From Candidatus Marinamargulisbacteria bacterium SCGC AG-343-D04 (GTDB lineage Bacteria > Margulisbacteria > Marinamargulisbacteria > GCA-2716485 > GCA-002719695), in NCBI GenBank assembly GCA_003265885.1, contig QFBQ01000002.1:1-64000 (forward strand): a DNA stretch of 64,000 bases. Direction: 5' to 3'. This document shows, in pieces, positions 36,491 to 45,478 of the stretch. The position numbers were made by a program, and so were the translations under genes. Every line of letters starts with the position of its first letter. The first letter of the stretch is position 1. The notes beneath the pieces were generated by a model. It was not told the DNA's origin. It saw only the letters and a program-made list of their open reading frames with translations, and searched no databases.

Positions 36491-38494
36491 TTGACATTAT
36501 CTTTTACAACTGTAACCACAACTATTACTTCTGGGCGACAGTCTTTGACTACAATTGTTAATCAAGGTAAGACGGTAACTGTTCCAACCGGTACGGCAGT
36601 AGTAGTTGAAACAGTTAGCGGGCCTAACCCTAAACAGACGGTATCTTTTCGTTCTCGTTCTTCTCAGCTTACTGAACTAAGGCCAGAAATAGAGGTGCTA
36701 GCATCTAAACCTAAAGACCTTTTGAAAAAAGTGTTCAATAGTGTTCATTATATTTGGTTTGGGAAACCTATTACTGGTTACAGCTCTCACCTTGCAAATA
36801 TTCGTCGTGTTTGTGCATTAAAAGATAAAGAATCAGTCACATTATGGACGGATAATATAACGCCTGAAGTTACTCGTTTTTGCAAGGAGAATAGCATAAA
36901 CTTATGTTCAGTGAATCAAAGTTTGGACACTTTGTTTTCAGGTCCATTTGATTCTAGATTCTTACGCAAGGCTTTTGAATTAGAGTCAAAACGAATTAAT
37001 CCAAACTATGCTAGAATGTCTGATATATTACGAGTCCTATGTGTGTGGCATTTTGGGGGATGTTATTTAGATACTGATGTTTCTATTTTCAATCCAGTTG
37101 AGGATCGCAAGGAGCCGGAGCCTAATTTAACACCTGGAAAGTTCAATAAACTGTTTTCTGATCCCTCTCAATTTTATATGACAAATAATAATAATGATAT
37201 TCTGGCTACGGGAAAAATAAATCATCCAGCGATACTAACATCTATAAAGAATATGATTAAACAGATGAGTTCAACTTCATATCCTCATTTTAAATTAACA
37301 TATTTTAATGTAAGAAATCCTGAAGAAAAGCCCGGAATGAATTTTGTTATCAAGACCACTGGTCCAGATATATTTTTTGATCAAGATGGAGCTCCATTAT
37401 CCCCAGACTCTACTACTCTTATTCAGAGAAGTAATGAAGATACAGATATTTCTTGGCTAAGTCCTAAAAACAAATTCTCATTTCGTGTTCAGACAAGTGA
37501 AGTTGTAGAGGATATCAAGGGTTTTCCCAAAAAGTGGTTAGGGATCATTAAAGGAGATATTGAGGCTCAATTAGTTAAAAAGTCTTCTGTCTGGATGCTG
37601 CCTCAAATAAACTTAGCTAAGTATCAGCTTATTTTAAGACATTTGTCAGAAGATTTTCAGCGGTCTTTTTCCGAAGAAATCATGGATTTTTCAAGATGTC
37701 TTTTGAAAGAAAGTGGAGTTCCAGAAAAATATCTTAATTTCTCTATTATTGACTATGATTGTTCCATGTCTAGAATTACAAAAGATGATCCAAAATTCAA
37801 ATTCCAACAGCTTGTTTCTATAGGAACGTGTTTGAAATATAGACTGATGTGTGAGCGAGATATAGATTCGTTTTCAGACAGAACGAATGAACTATTTTCT
37901 TTGTTTTCAAGTGCTTTTGGAGCTAAGATTTTTGAAGATGATGAGTTGTTTCAAGATGGTTTCACTAAACTTCATGAAGGATGGAGTCGTTTTCATGAAA
38001 AATTATCGTTTAAGGTTATTAAATCTTTGCTGAAATGCACATCTTCTAGAAATACAAAAGGAAAACAAATTAAAGATTTGTTAAGCTCTTTTTTAGAAAA
38101 AAGTTCAAAACCTTTTTTTGGTTTGTCGGGATTGCTATGTTCTTGTATTCATAGTGAGGAATATGATCTAGCTATTTGTATAGCAAAGAAATTCCCTGAC
38201 CTTTTAGAAGATCAATTTATGACTCGTCATGATGATATTCCTCAGTGTTTTAAGGACCGCTTAGATGATAATACGCTTCAAGATTGGTCGTGCGCAGCTG
38301 TTAGCTTGAAAATCCAGATTATTTCTCAACTTACTCTTTCTGAGCGCCCCTCTAAAGAAATATCTGAACTTCTTAAAAGTTTTGGGTTTGAACTTAGGGA
38401 TCTTAAGAACCCTTTTTGTATATACCGAAACTTTCCAAAATGGACACTCTTTGACAAAAAATTCAAAGACATGATAGTGAGTTTTGAAAAATGA
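36491..38494 (+). CDS. Toxin-like DXD glycosyltransferase, copy 2
   Basis: A paralogue of the preceding glycosyltransferase along its whole length: NSVHYIWFGKPI (Trp 89), ESVTLWTDNITPEV, YARMSDILRVLCVWHFGGCY with DTD at 194-196, NNNNDILATG and IKTTGPDIFF. It lacks a segment of about 40 residues before the DXD region and lacks the C-terminal repeats of copy 1. The start is TTG 36491: AAAAGG lies 8 bases upstream, no ATG is close, and the N-terminus (TTVTTTITSGRQS) aligns with that of copy 1. No signal peptide. The two copies have diverged strongly in sequence, so they may modify different targets. Confidence 0.7.
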   Translation: MTLSFTTVTTTITSGRQSLTTIVNQGKTVTVPTGTAVVVETVSGPNPKQTVSFRSRSSQLTELRPEIEVLASKPKDLLKKVFNSVHYIWFGKPITGYSSHLANIRRVCALKDKESVTLWTDNITPEVTRFCKENSINLCSVNQSLDTLFSGPFDSRFLRKAFELESKRINPNYARMSDILRVLCVWHFGGCYLDTDVSIFNPVEDRKEPEPNLTPGKFNKLFSDPSQFYMTNNNNDILATGKINHPAILTSIKNMIKQMSSTSYPHFKLTYFNVRNPEEKPGMNFVIKTTGPDIFFDQDGAPLSPDSTTLIQRSNEDTDISWLSPKNKFSFRVQTSEVVEDIKGFPKKWLGIIKGDIEAQLVKKSSVWMLPQINLAKYQLILRHLSEDFQRSFSEEIMDFSRCLLKESGVPEKYLNFSIIDYDCSMSRITKDDPKFKFQQLVSIGTCLKYRLMCERDIDSFSDRTNELFSLFSSAFGAKIFEDDELFQDGFTKLHEGWSRFHEKLSFKVIKSLLKCTSSRNTKGKQIKDLLSSFLEKSSKPFFGLSGLLCSCIHSEEYDLAICIAKKFPDLLEDQFMTRHDDIPQCFKDRLDDNTLQDWSCAAVSLKIQIISQLTLSERPSKEISELLKSFGFELRDLKNPFCIYRNFPKWTLFDKKFKDMIVSFEK

Positions 38495-38681
38495 ACAAAG
38501 GTTTTGAAGCTAAATAACAGAGAGTTCATTAAATATATAAACCCAATGCTGTTGACCTAAATAACACTAAAGTTTTACTTGAAGCTAAAAGCTACTTACC
38601 GCTTATTTAAACTGTATTTCTCTTCGTTCTCTTTTCCTCTAAATTTTATTATAATAGACTCAGTATTAGGAGGCATAAAAG

Positions 38682-40217
38682 ATGGCACGGACAATAAAAA
38701 TATTTGATACAACTTTGAGAGATGGAGAACAATCCCCAGGATGTTCTATGAATCTCAAAGAAAAATTAGATATTGCAGCCCATCTTGAACAACTTAACGT
38801 TGATATTATAGAAGCTGGATTTGCGATTAGTTCTAAAGGAGATTTTGAATCGATTCAAGCTATCGCACGAAAAATAAAAAGGTCTTCAGTTTGTAGTTTA
38901 TGTAGAGCCGTTAAAACAGATATTGAATTAGCAGCTGAATCGGTTAAAGACGCCAAACGTCCACGAATTCATACGTTTATTGCGACCTCCCCTATTCATA
39001 TGGAGTACAAACTAAATATGAGTCCAGAAAAAGTTCTTGAAAAAGCGGTGGATTCCGTAAAATATGCCAAAAGTTTTGTAGAGGATGTAGAATTTTCCTG
39101 CGAAGATGCTGGCAGATCTGATCGTGAGTTTTTAGCACAAGTTTATTCAGAAGTCATCAAAGCTGGGGCTACCGTTATTAACGTTCCAGATACTGTAGGT
39201 TATATGATTCCTGAGGAATATGGGGATCTTATTCGCTATCTTTCTAATACAGTAGTAGGAATAGAAAATGTAGATATTTCAGTTCATTGTCATGATGATT
39301 TAGGTCTTGCAACTGCAAATGCCCTTTCAGGTATTATTAATGGAGCTTCTCAGGTTGAATGTACGATTAATGGAATTGGTGAGCGTGCCGGGAATACAGC
39401 CATGGAAGAAGTCGTTATGGCGATTAAAGTTCGAGACGATTTGTATGATTGCAAGACGAATATAAATACAGAGGAAATTACTAAGACTTCTCGTTTGCTT
39501 AGTCATATTACAGGGTCTGTGGTTCAGTCTAACAAAGCGATTGTAGGGGCTAATGCTTTTGCTCATGAAGCTGGTATTCATCAAGATGGAATGTTAAAGC
39601 AAAAGCAAACCTATGAAATCATGTGTCCAGAAATGGTTGGTTTATCTGAAAATAAATTAGTATTGGGTAAACATTCAGGTCGGCATGCTTTTGTAGATCG
39701 TTTAAAAGAATGTGGCTATACACTGTCTGAAGATGATCTTGAAAAAGCATTTATCAGGTTTAAGTTGTTAGCAGATAAAAAAAAGGATATTTTAGAAGAA
39801 GATTTACATGCGCTAGTCTCTGATGAAATTTACCAAGTACAAGAGATTTTTTCTTTAGATAACTTTGAAGTTCATGCAACTGGTGAAGATCAGCCTAAGG
39901 CCACGGTTACCATAAAAAAAGATGATCAAATCTTGTCTGGAACAGAGTCTGGTGCCGGATCTGTCGATGCCATTTATAAAGCAATTGATAAAATAATTAA
40001 TGAAAAAATCAATTTAATTGAATATACGCTTCAGTCCATAACTGGAGGAACTGATGCTTTGGGTGAAGTGGTGGTTCGATTACGAGATAACGGACGTGTT
40101 TTTGTTGGGCGATCGTCTACGACAGATGTATTAGCATCCTCTGCAAAAGCGTATATTAATGCGATTAATAAAATGTTAGTAGCCCGTGGTAAAAAACGAA
40201 TTAAAGCTACTCTATAA
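38682..40217 (+). CDS. leuA: 2-Isopropylmalate synthase
   Basis: Condenses acetyl-CoA with 2-oxoisovalerate, the first step of leucine synthesis. The TIM barrel has IFDTTLRDGEQSPGCSMN, the metal-binding VHCHDDLGLATANAL and GERAGNTAMEEVVMA. NAFAHEAGIHQDGMLK and LGKHSGRHAF lead into the C-terminal LeuA regulatory dimer domain (about 390-511), the site of leucine feedback in known enzymes. AGGAGG lies 8 bases before the ATG, and a TATAAT occurs at 38650-38655. leuB follows after 11 bases. Confidence 0.96.
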   Translation: MARTIKIFDTTLRDGEQSPGCSMNLKEKLDIAAHLEQLNVDIIEAGFAISSKGDFESIQAIARKIKRSSVCSLCRAVKTDIELAAESVKDAKRPRIHTFIATSPIHMEYKLNMSPEKVLEKAVDSVKYAKSFVEDVEFSCEDAGRSDREFLAQVYSEVIKAGATVINVPDTVGYMIPEEYGDLIRYLSNTVVGIENVDISVHCHDDLGLATANALSGIINGASQVECTINGIGERAGNTAMEEVVMAIKVRDDLYDCKTNINTEEITKTSRLLSHITGSVVQSNKAIVGANAFAHEAGIHQDGMLKQKQTYEIMCPEMVGLSENKLVLGKHSGRHAFVDRLKECGYTLSEDDLEKAFIRFKLLADKKKDILEEDLHALVSDEIYQVQEIFSLDNFEVHATGEDQPKATVTIKKDDQILSGTESGAGSVDAIYKAIDKIINEKINLIEYTLQSITGGTDALGEVVVRLRDNGRVFVGRSSTTDVLASSAKAYINAINKMLVARGKKRIKATL

Positions 40218-40228
40218 AGGATAATAAT

Positions 40229-41341
40229 ATGAAAATAGCTGTTATTGGTGGAGATGGAACTGGACCTGAAGTCATTGCAGAGGCCTTAAAAGCCTTAACT
40301 AGTGTTTGTGCATTACATGATATTGAACTGAATTATGATGAATTAAACTATAACGGCACACGTTATATTAACGAAGGAAAGCTATTAACGGACGATGAGT
40401 GCCAAGGTTTAAAAGAGTATGATGCTGTATTGCTTGGAGCAATTGGACATACAGATGTTAAGCCTGGGATTTTAGAAAAAGATATTTTATTAAAAATGCG
40501 TTTTGACTTAGATCAATACATTAATCTACGCCCTATTAAACTCTATGAAAATGTTGATTCTCCTTTAAAAAATGTAAAACCAGAAGATATCGATTATCTC
40601 GTTGTTCGTGAAAATACAGGTGGCTTATATACAGGTGAAGGATCATTTTCTGAAAAGAATACAGAGAATGAAGTTGCTGTTCAAAAAATGATTTATACTC
40701 GACATCAAGTAGAACGATGTATTAGGTTTGCATTCGAGCAAGCTGTGAAGCGTAATCAAGACAAAGCGTGGAAAGGGCTTTCTTCAAAAGAAAAAGAAGA
40801 AGGATTTATTGGAAAAGTAACCCTATGTGGAAAGACGAATGTATTAACGTATGTTTATGATTTGTGGGAGCGAGTGTTTCATGAGGTCGGTAAAGAATAT
40901 CCAAAAATTAAACGAGACTATGTGCATGTAGATGCCGTTTGTATTTATATGGTCGATAACCCTGCACGATTTGATGTGATTGTAACTGGAAATATGTTTG
41001 GAGATATTATTACGGATCTTGCCGCTATTACTCAAGGTGGATTAGGTGTTGCTCCTGGAGGAAACCTGAACCCAGAGGGAGTTTCTATGTTTGAGCCTAT
41101 TGGAGGAACGGCGCCTGATTTTACAGGAAAGAATGAAATCAACCCTGTTGCGGCTATTGGTGCGGCACAGATGCTTTTGGATCATTTAGGATATAAAGAT
41201 GCTGCAATAGCTCTGGACCTGGCTATTCGTGATGTTGTATTAAAAATGCAGTCTCAGGCTGCAGCAAAAATGGGCTATTCTACTACAGAAATTGGTGATT
41301 TAGTCGTAGAATCACTTCAACGTCATCATCGTGCTAGCTAA
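40229..41341 (+). CDS. leuB: 3-Isopropylmalate dehydrogenase
   Basis: An NAD-dependent decarboxylating dehydrogenase in leucine synthesis. [18 protein letters not shown] starts the fold. The LeuB-type substrate loop is INLRPIKLY with [13 protein letters not shown], and the metal ligands lie in [36 protein letters not shown] binds NAD. At 370 residues it is a normal length. A tartrate or isocitrate dehydrogenase-type activity is less likely given leuA next door. The isomerase genes leuC and leuD are not in this window. The end overlaps the next gene by 11 bases. Confidence 0.92.
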   Translation: MKIAVIGGDGTGPEVIAEALKALTSVCALHDIELNYDELNYNGTRYINEGKLLTDDECQGLKEYDAVLLGAIGHTDVKPGILEKDILLKMRFDLDQYINLRPIKLYENVDSPLKNVKPEDIDYLVVRENTGGLYTGEGSFSEKNTENEVAVQKMIYTRHQVERCIRFAFEQAVKRNQDKAWKGLSSKEKEEGFIGKVTLCGKTNVLTYVYDLWERVFHEVGKEYPKIKRDYVHVDAVCIYMVDNPARFDVIVTGNMFGDIITDLAAITQGGLGVAPGGNLNPEGVSMFEPIGGTAPDFTGKNEINPVAAIGAAQMLLDHLGYKDAAIALDLAIRDVVLKMQSQAAAKMGYSTTEIGDLVVESLQRHHRAS

Positions 41342-41867
41342 AGCTGATATACGTCGCTTGTCTCGCGAACGACTTTCTATATTAAACCTTGATCAGAAGA
41401 GCATATATAGTAAGTCTGTTTGTTCTCAGTTAATAAAGTATATAGAATCGACTAAGGTTAAGCAGATTGCTGTTTATATGCCTACTCTTGATGAGCCAGA
41501 TATTATTTCGTTTATCGATTTTTGTATGTCTCGTTCGTTGCCTTTATATATGCCAAAGTGTATGGGAGAGACCTATTCTTTTGTACGTTTCAGATCTTAT
41601 GATGATTTATGTGTTGGCCCCTACTCTATTCAAGAACCATCGTTATCTGATGACATCTTAAATTCTTCACTCGTTGACACCCTATATATCGTCCCTGGAC
41701 TTGCTTTTAGCCTCTCTGGGCAACGTATTGGACATGGCAAAGGGATTTATGACCGTTTATTAAAGAATGTTGATTCAGCAAAAATAGGTGTATGTTTTCC
41801 TGAACAAGTGTTTGATGACTGGACTATCGAAGATCATGATATTTCGGTTAATACACTTGTAATGTAG
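41331..41867 (+). CDS. 5-Formyltetrahydrofolate cyclo-ligase
   Basis: Converts 5-formyl-THF to 5,10-methenyl-THF with ATP. The family signature is QRIGHGKGIYDRLL near residue 135, with [12 protein letters not shown] at the start and VYMPTLDEPDI. At 178 residues it is normal. GTG start at 41331 inside the end of leuB, so it is co-translated. Its placement with leucine genes looks like chance operon packing. It is adjacent to a convergent gene 5 bases away. Confidence 0.88.
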   Translation: MLAKADIRRLSRERLSILNLDQKSIYSKSVCSQLIKYIESTKVKQIAVYMPTLDEPDIISFIDFCMSRSLPLYMPKCMGETYSFVRFRSYDDLCVGPYSIQEPSLSDDILNSSLVDTLYIVPGLAFSLSGQRIGHGKGIYDRLLKNVDSAKIGVCFPEQVFDDWTIEDHDISVNTLVM

Positions 41868-41872
41868 TATCG

Positions 41873-42559
41873 TTACTCTTCTTTTTTTTCTTTTAATTTC
41901 ACATAAATAGCTTCTAAAATAGTACGGTTTCTTGGGATTCCAACGGCTAAGGCTACATTAAAAAATGCACGAGACAGATCGAGAATAAACGTTTCTTTCG
42001 CTTTTAATTGTTTTTCTTTTATACGTTCTTTCCAAAATTCTTGGATTTGTTCGATTAATGTTGATTTTGGGAATATTTCACTTTGATTGACGAGTTGTTC
42101 TTCAACATATGTAAGGAGGAATGTCTGAGCATCTTTTTCTTTAATAGCTTTTTTGTAGATTTCATCAATATTTTCAATTACTTTTGGAATTTTTGTTAGT
42201 ATTTCTATTTCTTGGCGATAGGCATCACTAATTCCGGAAGACACATTTACATTATTACCCTTTTTTCGTATTTGCTTCAGCTGAAAAATACAGTCACTTA
42301 TTGTTAGCGTAGAGGCATGCACACTACATTCATTTACTAAATCCATCCATAGTTCGGTTAAATCACTTAAAAATCCCTTTGATGCAATAAGACATGACTG
42401 TGGAAGCACTTCTTTCCACTCATCAATAATACTTGCTTTTTCTGTGCCTGTGGGAAGAGCTAATGTTTCGTTTTGCTCAATTAACTTTAAATAGGTCAAT
42501 AAAAATCTATAGGAATCATTAATCTTTAAAGAGCTGTCTAAATCAGACAGTTGCGTCAT
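41873..42559 (-). CDS. Unknown helical protein coupled to the DnaJ/TerB gene
   Basis: A 228-residue soluble protein predicted to be largely helical, rich in Glu, Lys and Ile. It has no signal peptide, membrane segment or motif that I recognise. A region near the C-terminus reads AFFNVALAVGIPRNRTI. Its start overlaps the stop of the upstream DnaJ-domain gene (ATGA at 42556-42559), so it is probably made together with it and may be a partner or client of the chaperone. It is real on grounds of length, coupling and codon use. Confidence 0.6.
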   Translation of the reverse strand: MTQLSDLDSSLKINDSYRFLLTYLKLIEQNETLALPTGTEKASIIDEWKEVLPQSCLIASKGFLSDLTELWMDLVNECSVHASTLTISDCIFQLKQIRKKGNNVNVSSGISDAYRQEIEILTKIPKVIENIDEIYKKAIKEKDAQTFLLTYVEEQLVNQSEIFPKSTLIEQIQEFWKERIKEKQLKAKETFILDLSRAFFNVALAVGIPRNRTILEAIYVKLKEKKEE

Positions 42560-43365
42560 GCTGGAGATTTTTGTGTTATATTCTCGTAAGCTCTATTGAT
42601 CTCTTTAATTTTTTCGTCAGCAAATATTTTAAACTCCTCGCCTAAATGTTGAACTCTGTCTGGATGAAATTTTTTACATAGCGCTCTATATGCTTTTTTA
42701 ATATCTTCTGCGCTTGACTCTGAGCTAACACCTAATATTTCATAATCTCGTGATTCTTTTTTTTGTGTTTTTGAAATGGCATAGCTTTGTTTGAGTAGCT
42801 CAGTATAACTAGGGTCAATGTTGAGCTGTGCTGTTACTTTATCTATAAAGATCATTTCTTCTTTGGAAATATGATGATCTGCGGTAACCACTTCAAATAT
42901 CAATTCTAATGCTAACTTTTTTCCGTCAATTCCAAACTGTTGATTTATCTCTGTAGTAATAGTTTCTGTTTTATAGTTTTTTCGTAAGGCATGTTGAATT
43001 AAATCATTTACCCATTGTATGTCAGTACTGCTATATCTTAATCGAGATTGGAAAAAGTTTAGAATGCTTTGAATTTCTCGTTGATCAACTACCCCATCAG
43101 CTTTAATCGCTTTGACTAATAAATGCACTACTAATTCTACGAAATGCTTTTTATTTTTACTGAAATGTCCAACATTTTTGTTGTAATGAGTGTTTTTGCT
43201 GATAGACTTAATCAGTCTAAATCCAATAAATGCAACAAGTATTAAGGGTAAAAACGTAAATAATTGAAGTAGTAAGAAGACTGTTTTAAGCCCCCCAAAA
43301 AGAAAGAAAAATGTCAATCCAAGCCAGAAATAATTTCCGCCGTTGTTGTATGAACGGTAAAACAT
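42556..43365 (-). CDS. DjlA-like membrane-anchored J-domain protein with TerB domain
   Basis: Architecture of DjlA: a hydrophobic N-terminus (about 12-50) with probably two membrane segments, a TerB-like domain (about 65-185, VKAIKADGVVDQREIQSIL and VVTADHHISKEE), and a C-terminal J domain (about 203-265) with the HPD motif in CKKFHPDRVQHLG. J domains stimulate DnaK ATPase; DjlA acts at the inner membrane. The membrane segment differs from E. coli DjlA in being two-helical. It overlaps the downstream 228-residue gene by 4 bases. Confidence 0.88.
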   Translation of the reverse strand: MFYRSYNNGGNYFWLGLTFFFLFGGLKTVFLLLQLFTFLPLILVAFIGFRLIKSISKNTHYNKNVGHFSKNKKHFVELVVHLLVKAIKADGVVDQREIQSILNFFQSRLRYSSTDIQWVNDLIQHALRKNYKTETITTEINQQFGIDGKKLALELIFEVVTADHHISKEEMIFIDKVTAQLNIDPSYTELLKQSYAISKTQKKESRDYEILGVSSESSAEDIKKAYRALCKKFHPDRVQHLGEEFKIFADEKIKEINRAYENITQKSPA

Positions 43366-43406
43366 ATTTTATATTGTAACTTATTTCTTTTAAAATGTTA
43401 AGTTAT

Positions 43407-44075
43407 TTATAAAATTAACTCTTTTAACTTATTGATCATAAAAGTAGGGCTATATTCATTTAACACTTCTTTCTCTCTATATCCATAGCTTACAGCTACA
43501 GAATCGATATTGGCATTTTTTGCTGTTAATATATCTATTTCGGTATCTCCAATCATCACCATATCTTTGGCATGCAAGCCACACTTTTTTTGTGTAGAAA
43601 TAATTCCTATTGGGTCTGGTTTTGCTTTATCATATGTATCTGGACCAATTATCTCTTCGAAATAATCCACTATTTTTAAAGACCTTGCTATTTGAGTAGT
43701 TTGTTTTACAGGTTTATTTGTAAGAATATACAAGGTTTTTTTTCGTTCTTTTAATACTTGTAATATGTTGATTACGTCATCATAAAGAACCGTTGTTTTC
43801 ACACAGTTATGATAATAATCTTCTACATAAACAGGTATAAAGGTATCAAAATCAAAGGAACGGTGATTAACCGCTGTTGTTAGTGTATCTCTTAAGTCTG
43901 GACCTACTAAAGATTGAATTACAGTTGGCGATAATTCTTCGAAACCAAGCTCTATTAATGAATTATTTATGGATGTACTAACATCGTTTAACGAATCAAC
44001 TAGGGTTCCATCGAAATCAAAAAAAATGTGTTTTTTATCTCTTAAAATTTTAGAGTCTCCTGTGTGTTTCTCCAA
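43407..44075 (-). CDS. HAD-family phosphatase, phosphoglycolate phosphatase-like
   Basis: A HAD hydrolase with motif I HIFFDFDGTLVDS, motif II YILTNKPVK, and motifs III/IV KPDPIGII and MVMIGDTEIDI. The helical cap lies between about 30 and 90, as in Gph. It most likely dephosphorylates 2-phosphoglycolate or a similar small phosphate ester. The only usable start seems to be TTG 44075, within the last codons of the upstream gene (34-base overlap). That suggests coupling but makes the start uncertain. Confidence 0.85.
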   Translation of the reverse strand: MEKHTGDSKILRDKKHIFFDFDGTLVDSLNDVSTSINNSLIELGFEELSPTVIQSLVGPDLRDTLTTAVNHRSFDFDTFIPVYVEDYYHNCVKTTVLYDDVINILQVLKERKKTLYILTNKPVKQTTQIARSLKIVDYFEEIIGPDTYDKAKPDPIGIISTQKKCGLHAKDMVMIGDTEIDILTAKNANIDSVAVSYGYREKEVLNEYSPTFMINKLKELIL

Positions 44076-45427
44076 AATTGGGTGTTTAATTTTAACTCAG
44101 GCTCTTTCATAACCTCTACAGCCTCTTGAACATATCTATCTTGCCTCATACCCAGCAATATACAGTCTATGTTGGAAGTTGATGTGTAGATGCTTAACAA
44201 CAGTCGTGATAGCCCAATATCAAACAATTCAGGGTTAAGGTTTTTGCATATAGCCGCTTTTATATCTCTCACGTATTCATTATGTCTGTTAGAACTGAAT
44301 CCTAGTATAGATTTTATGAGTTCATTAAAATGAGTCATATATTCTTGAAGGTTTTCTTGAATCTCATCATCTATTTGATCTTCTTGAAATAAACTTAGAT
44401 ATTGTTCTACTGCGGGGTAAATAGAATATTTTAAAAAATCTTTAAATGAAAAATAGGACAATTCAGATTGGTATGATCGCTTTAATACGGAACAAAAATT
44501 CAAGTATTCTATAAACACGGCCTTCGCTTCTTTTTCGGTTAGTTTTTCTTTAATGGATTCTTCTAGTTGTATCCCTTGTTCCATTAAATCTTCAATTTCT
44601 ATGTAGGTCACCTCTATTGTTTCTTCTAGTTCACTTAATCGGAGTAATTTGGAGTTATGTATGGCATTTAATGGTCGATTGATACAGGTAAAAAGATCTT
44701 TTTCTTTTGCAAACTCAAAAAAATTGCTTGTTATCAACGTGTTTTCTATTAGATTAAACGGGCATTGAATGACCTTGAAGTGATGATTAGACTGTATTCG
44801 GTCAGCTATCTCACAAACCTTTTTTAATGATGTTGAATCAATACTGTCTTGGTTTAATGAAAATGTATTAGAACTTATGCCATAAGACTTTATTCTTCCT
44901 TTCTTAACCTCTGTCTCGCAATAATGAAATGCTTTTTCTATCCTGTCATAGTACTCTGCATATAGTAGGTCTTCGTCTTCCGAACTCTTTTTACTATATT
45001 GCAAGTAATATTCAGGATTATGAAGCAAAAAGCAATCTAAATAATCCATTTTTAATCGATCTAATGATGCTGATAATTGATCTTCTAAGAAATCAGGTTC
45101 AATACAATGTTTTAAGTGAGCTTCGCAATTTACAATCTTGTCTTCATCAATGTTTTTGGATGTAATCTCATGCAATAGATCCCCTTGAATGTATCCCGCC
45201 TTACTTATTATAGTAAGATCTGTTCTCTCCACTTTTTCTTGTCTAATAAGGTCACTTACAACATCCCCAATACAACGCTCAGAGTCACCGTGGGAGTAAT
45301 TGCTGCTTGTATCAATGACGTTAACTCCTTTTTCTAAGGCTTTATATAATGTCTCTTTATGTTCTTCAATGTTTTCAATTCTATAGGTTCCAAAACCAAA
45401 TTTTGATTTATTTTTCATCTTCGTCAT
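44042..45427 (-). CDS. Aldo/keto reductase with a large helical insertion
   Basis: The AKR tetrad is present: Asp and Tyr in VNVIDTSSNYSHGDSE, Lys in IISKAGYIQG and His in FLLHNPEYYL. The chain is 461 residues against about 310 for a normal AKR. Most of the excess is an acidic helical block (about 275-395) inserted late in the barrel, before the final LSRLLLSIYTS and ILLGMRQDRYVQEAVEVM segments that complete the cofactor site. The function is unknown; the insertion may form a lid or a binding surface. The start could be ATG 45427 or ATG 45418. It overlaps the HAD gene by 34 bases. Confidence 0.8.
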   Translation of the reverse strand: MTKMKNKSKFGFGTYRIENIEEHKETLYKALEKGVNVIDTSSNYSHGDSERCIGDVVSDLIRQEKVERTDLTIISKAGYIQGDLLHEITSKNIDEDKIVNCEAHLKHCIEPDFLEDQLSASLDRLKMDYLDCFLLHNPEYYLQYSKKSSEDEDLLYAEYYDRIEKAFHYCETEVKKGRIKSYGISSNTFSLNQDSIDSTSLKKVCEIADRIQSNHHFKVIQCPFNLIENTLITSNFFEFAKEKDLFTCINRPLNAIHNSKLLRLSELEETIEVTYIEIEDLMEQGIQLEESIKEKLTEKEAKAVFIEYLNFCSVLKRSYQSELSYFSFKDFLKYSIYPAVEQYLSLFQEDQIDDEIQENLQEYMTHFNELIKSILGFSSNRHNEYVRDIKAAICKNLNPELFDIGLSRLLLSIYTSTSNIDCILLGMRQDRYVQEAVEVMKEPELKLNTQFWRNTQETLKF

Positions 45428-45478
45428 CTCTTTTTCTGCCTCAGCCTTCCTTTTTTGAAGTGTACTATACCATTTTAC

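Noticed and set aside
33023..38494. Prophage or transposon carrying the glycosyltransferase island
   Set aside because: No integrase, transposase, terminal repeats or tRNA attachment site is visible at the borders; the duplication explains the layout.
38495..38681. A further decayed copy of the membrane-protein gene after the second glycosyltransferase
   Set aside because: No alignment to the membrane gene is visible; only a short TTGAAGCTAAA repeat occurs twice.
43380..43412. Hairpin TAACTTA / TAAGTTA after the HAD phosphatase gene as a terminator
   Set aside because: The stem is only seven AT-rich pairs with a long loop and no T-run.
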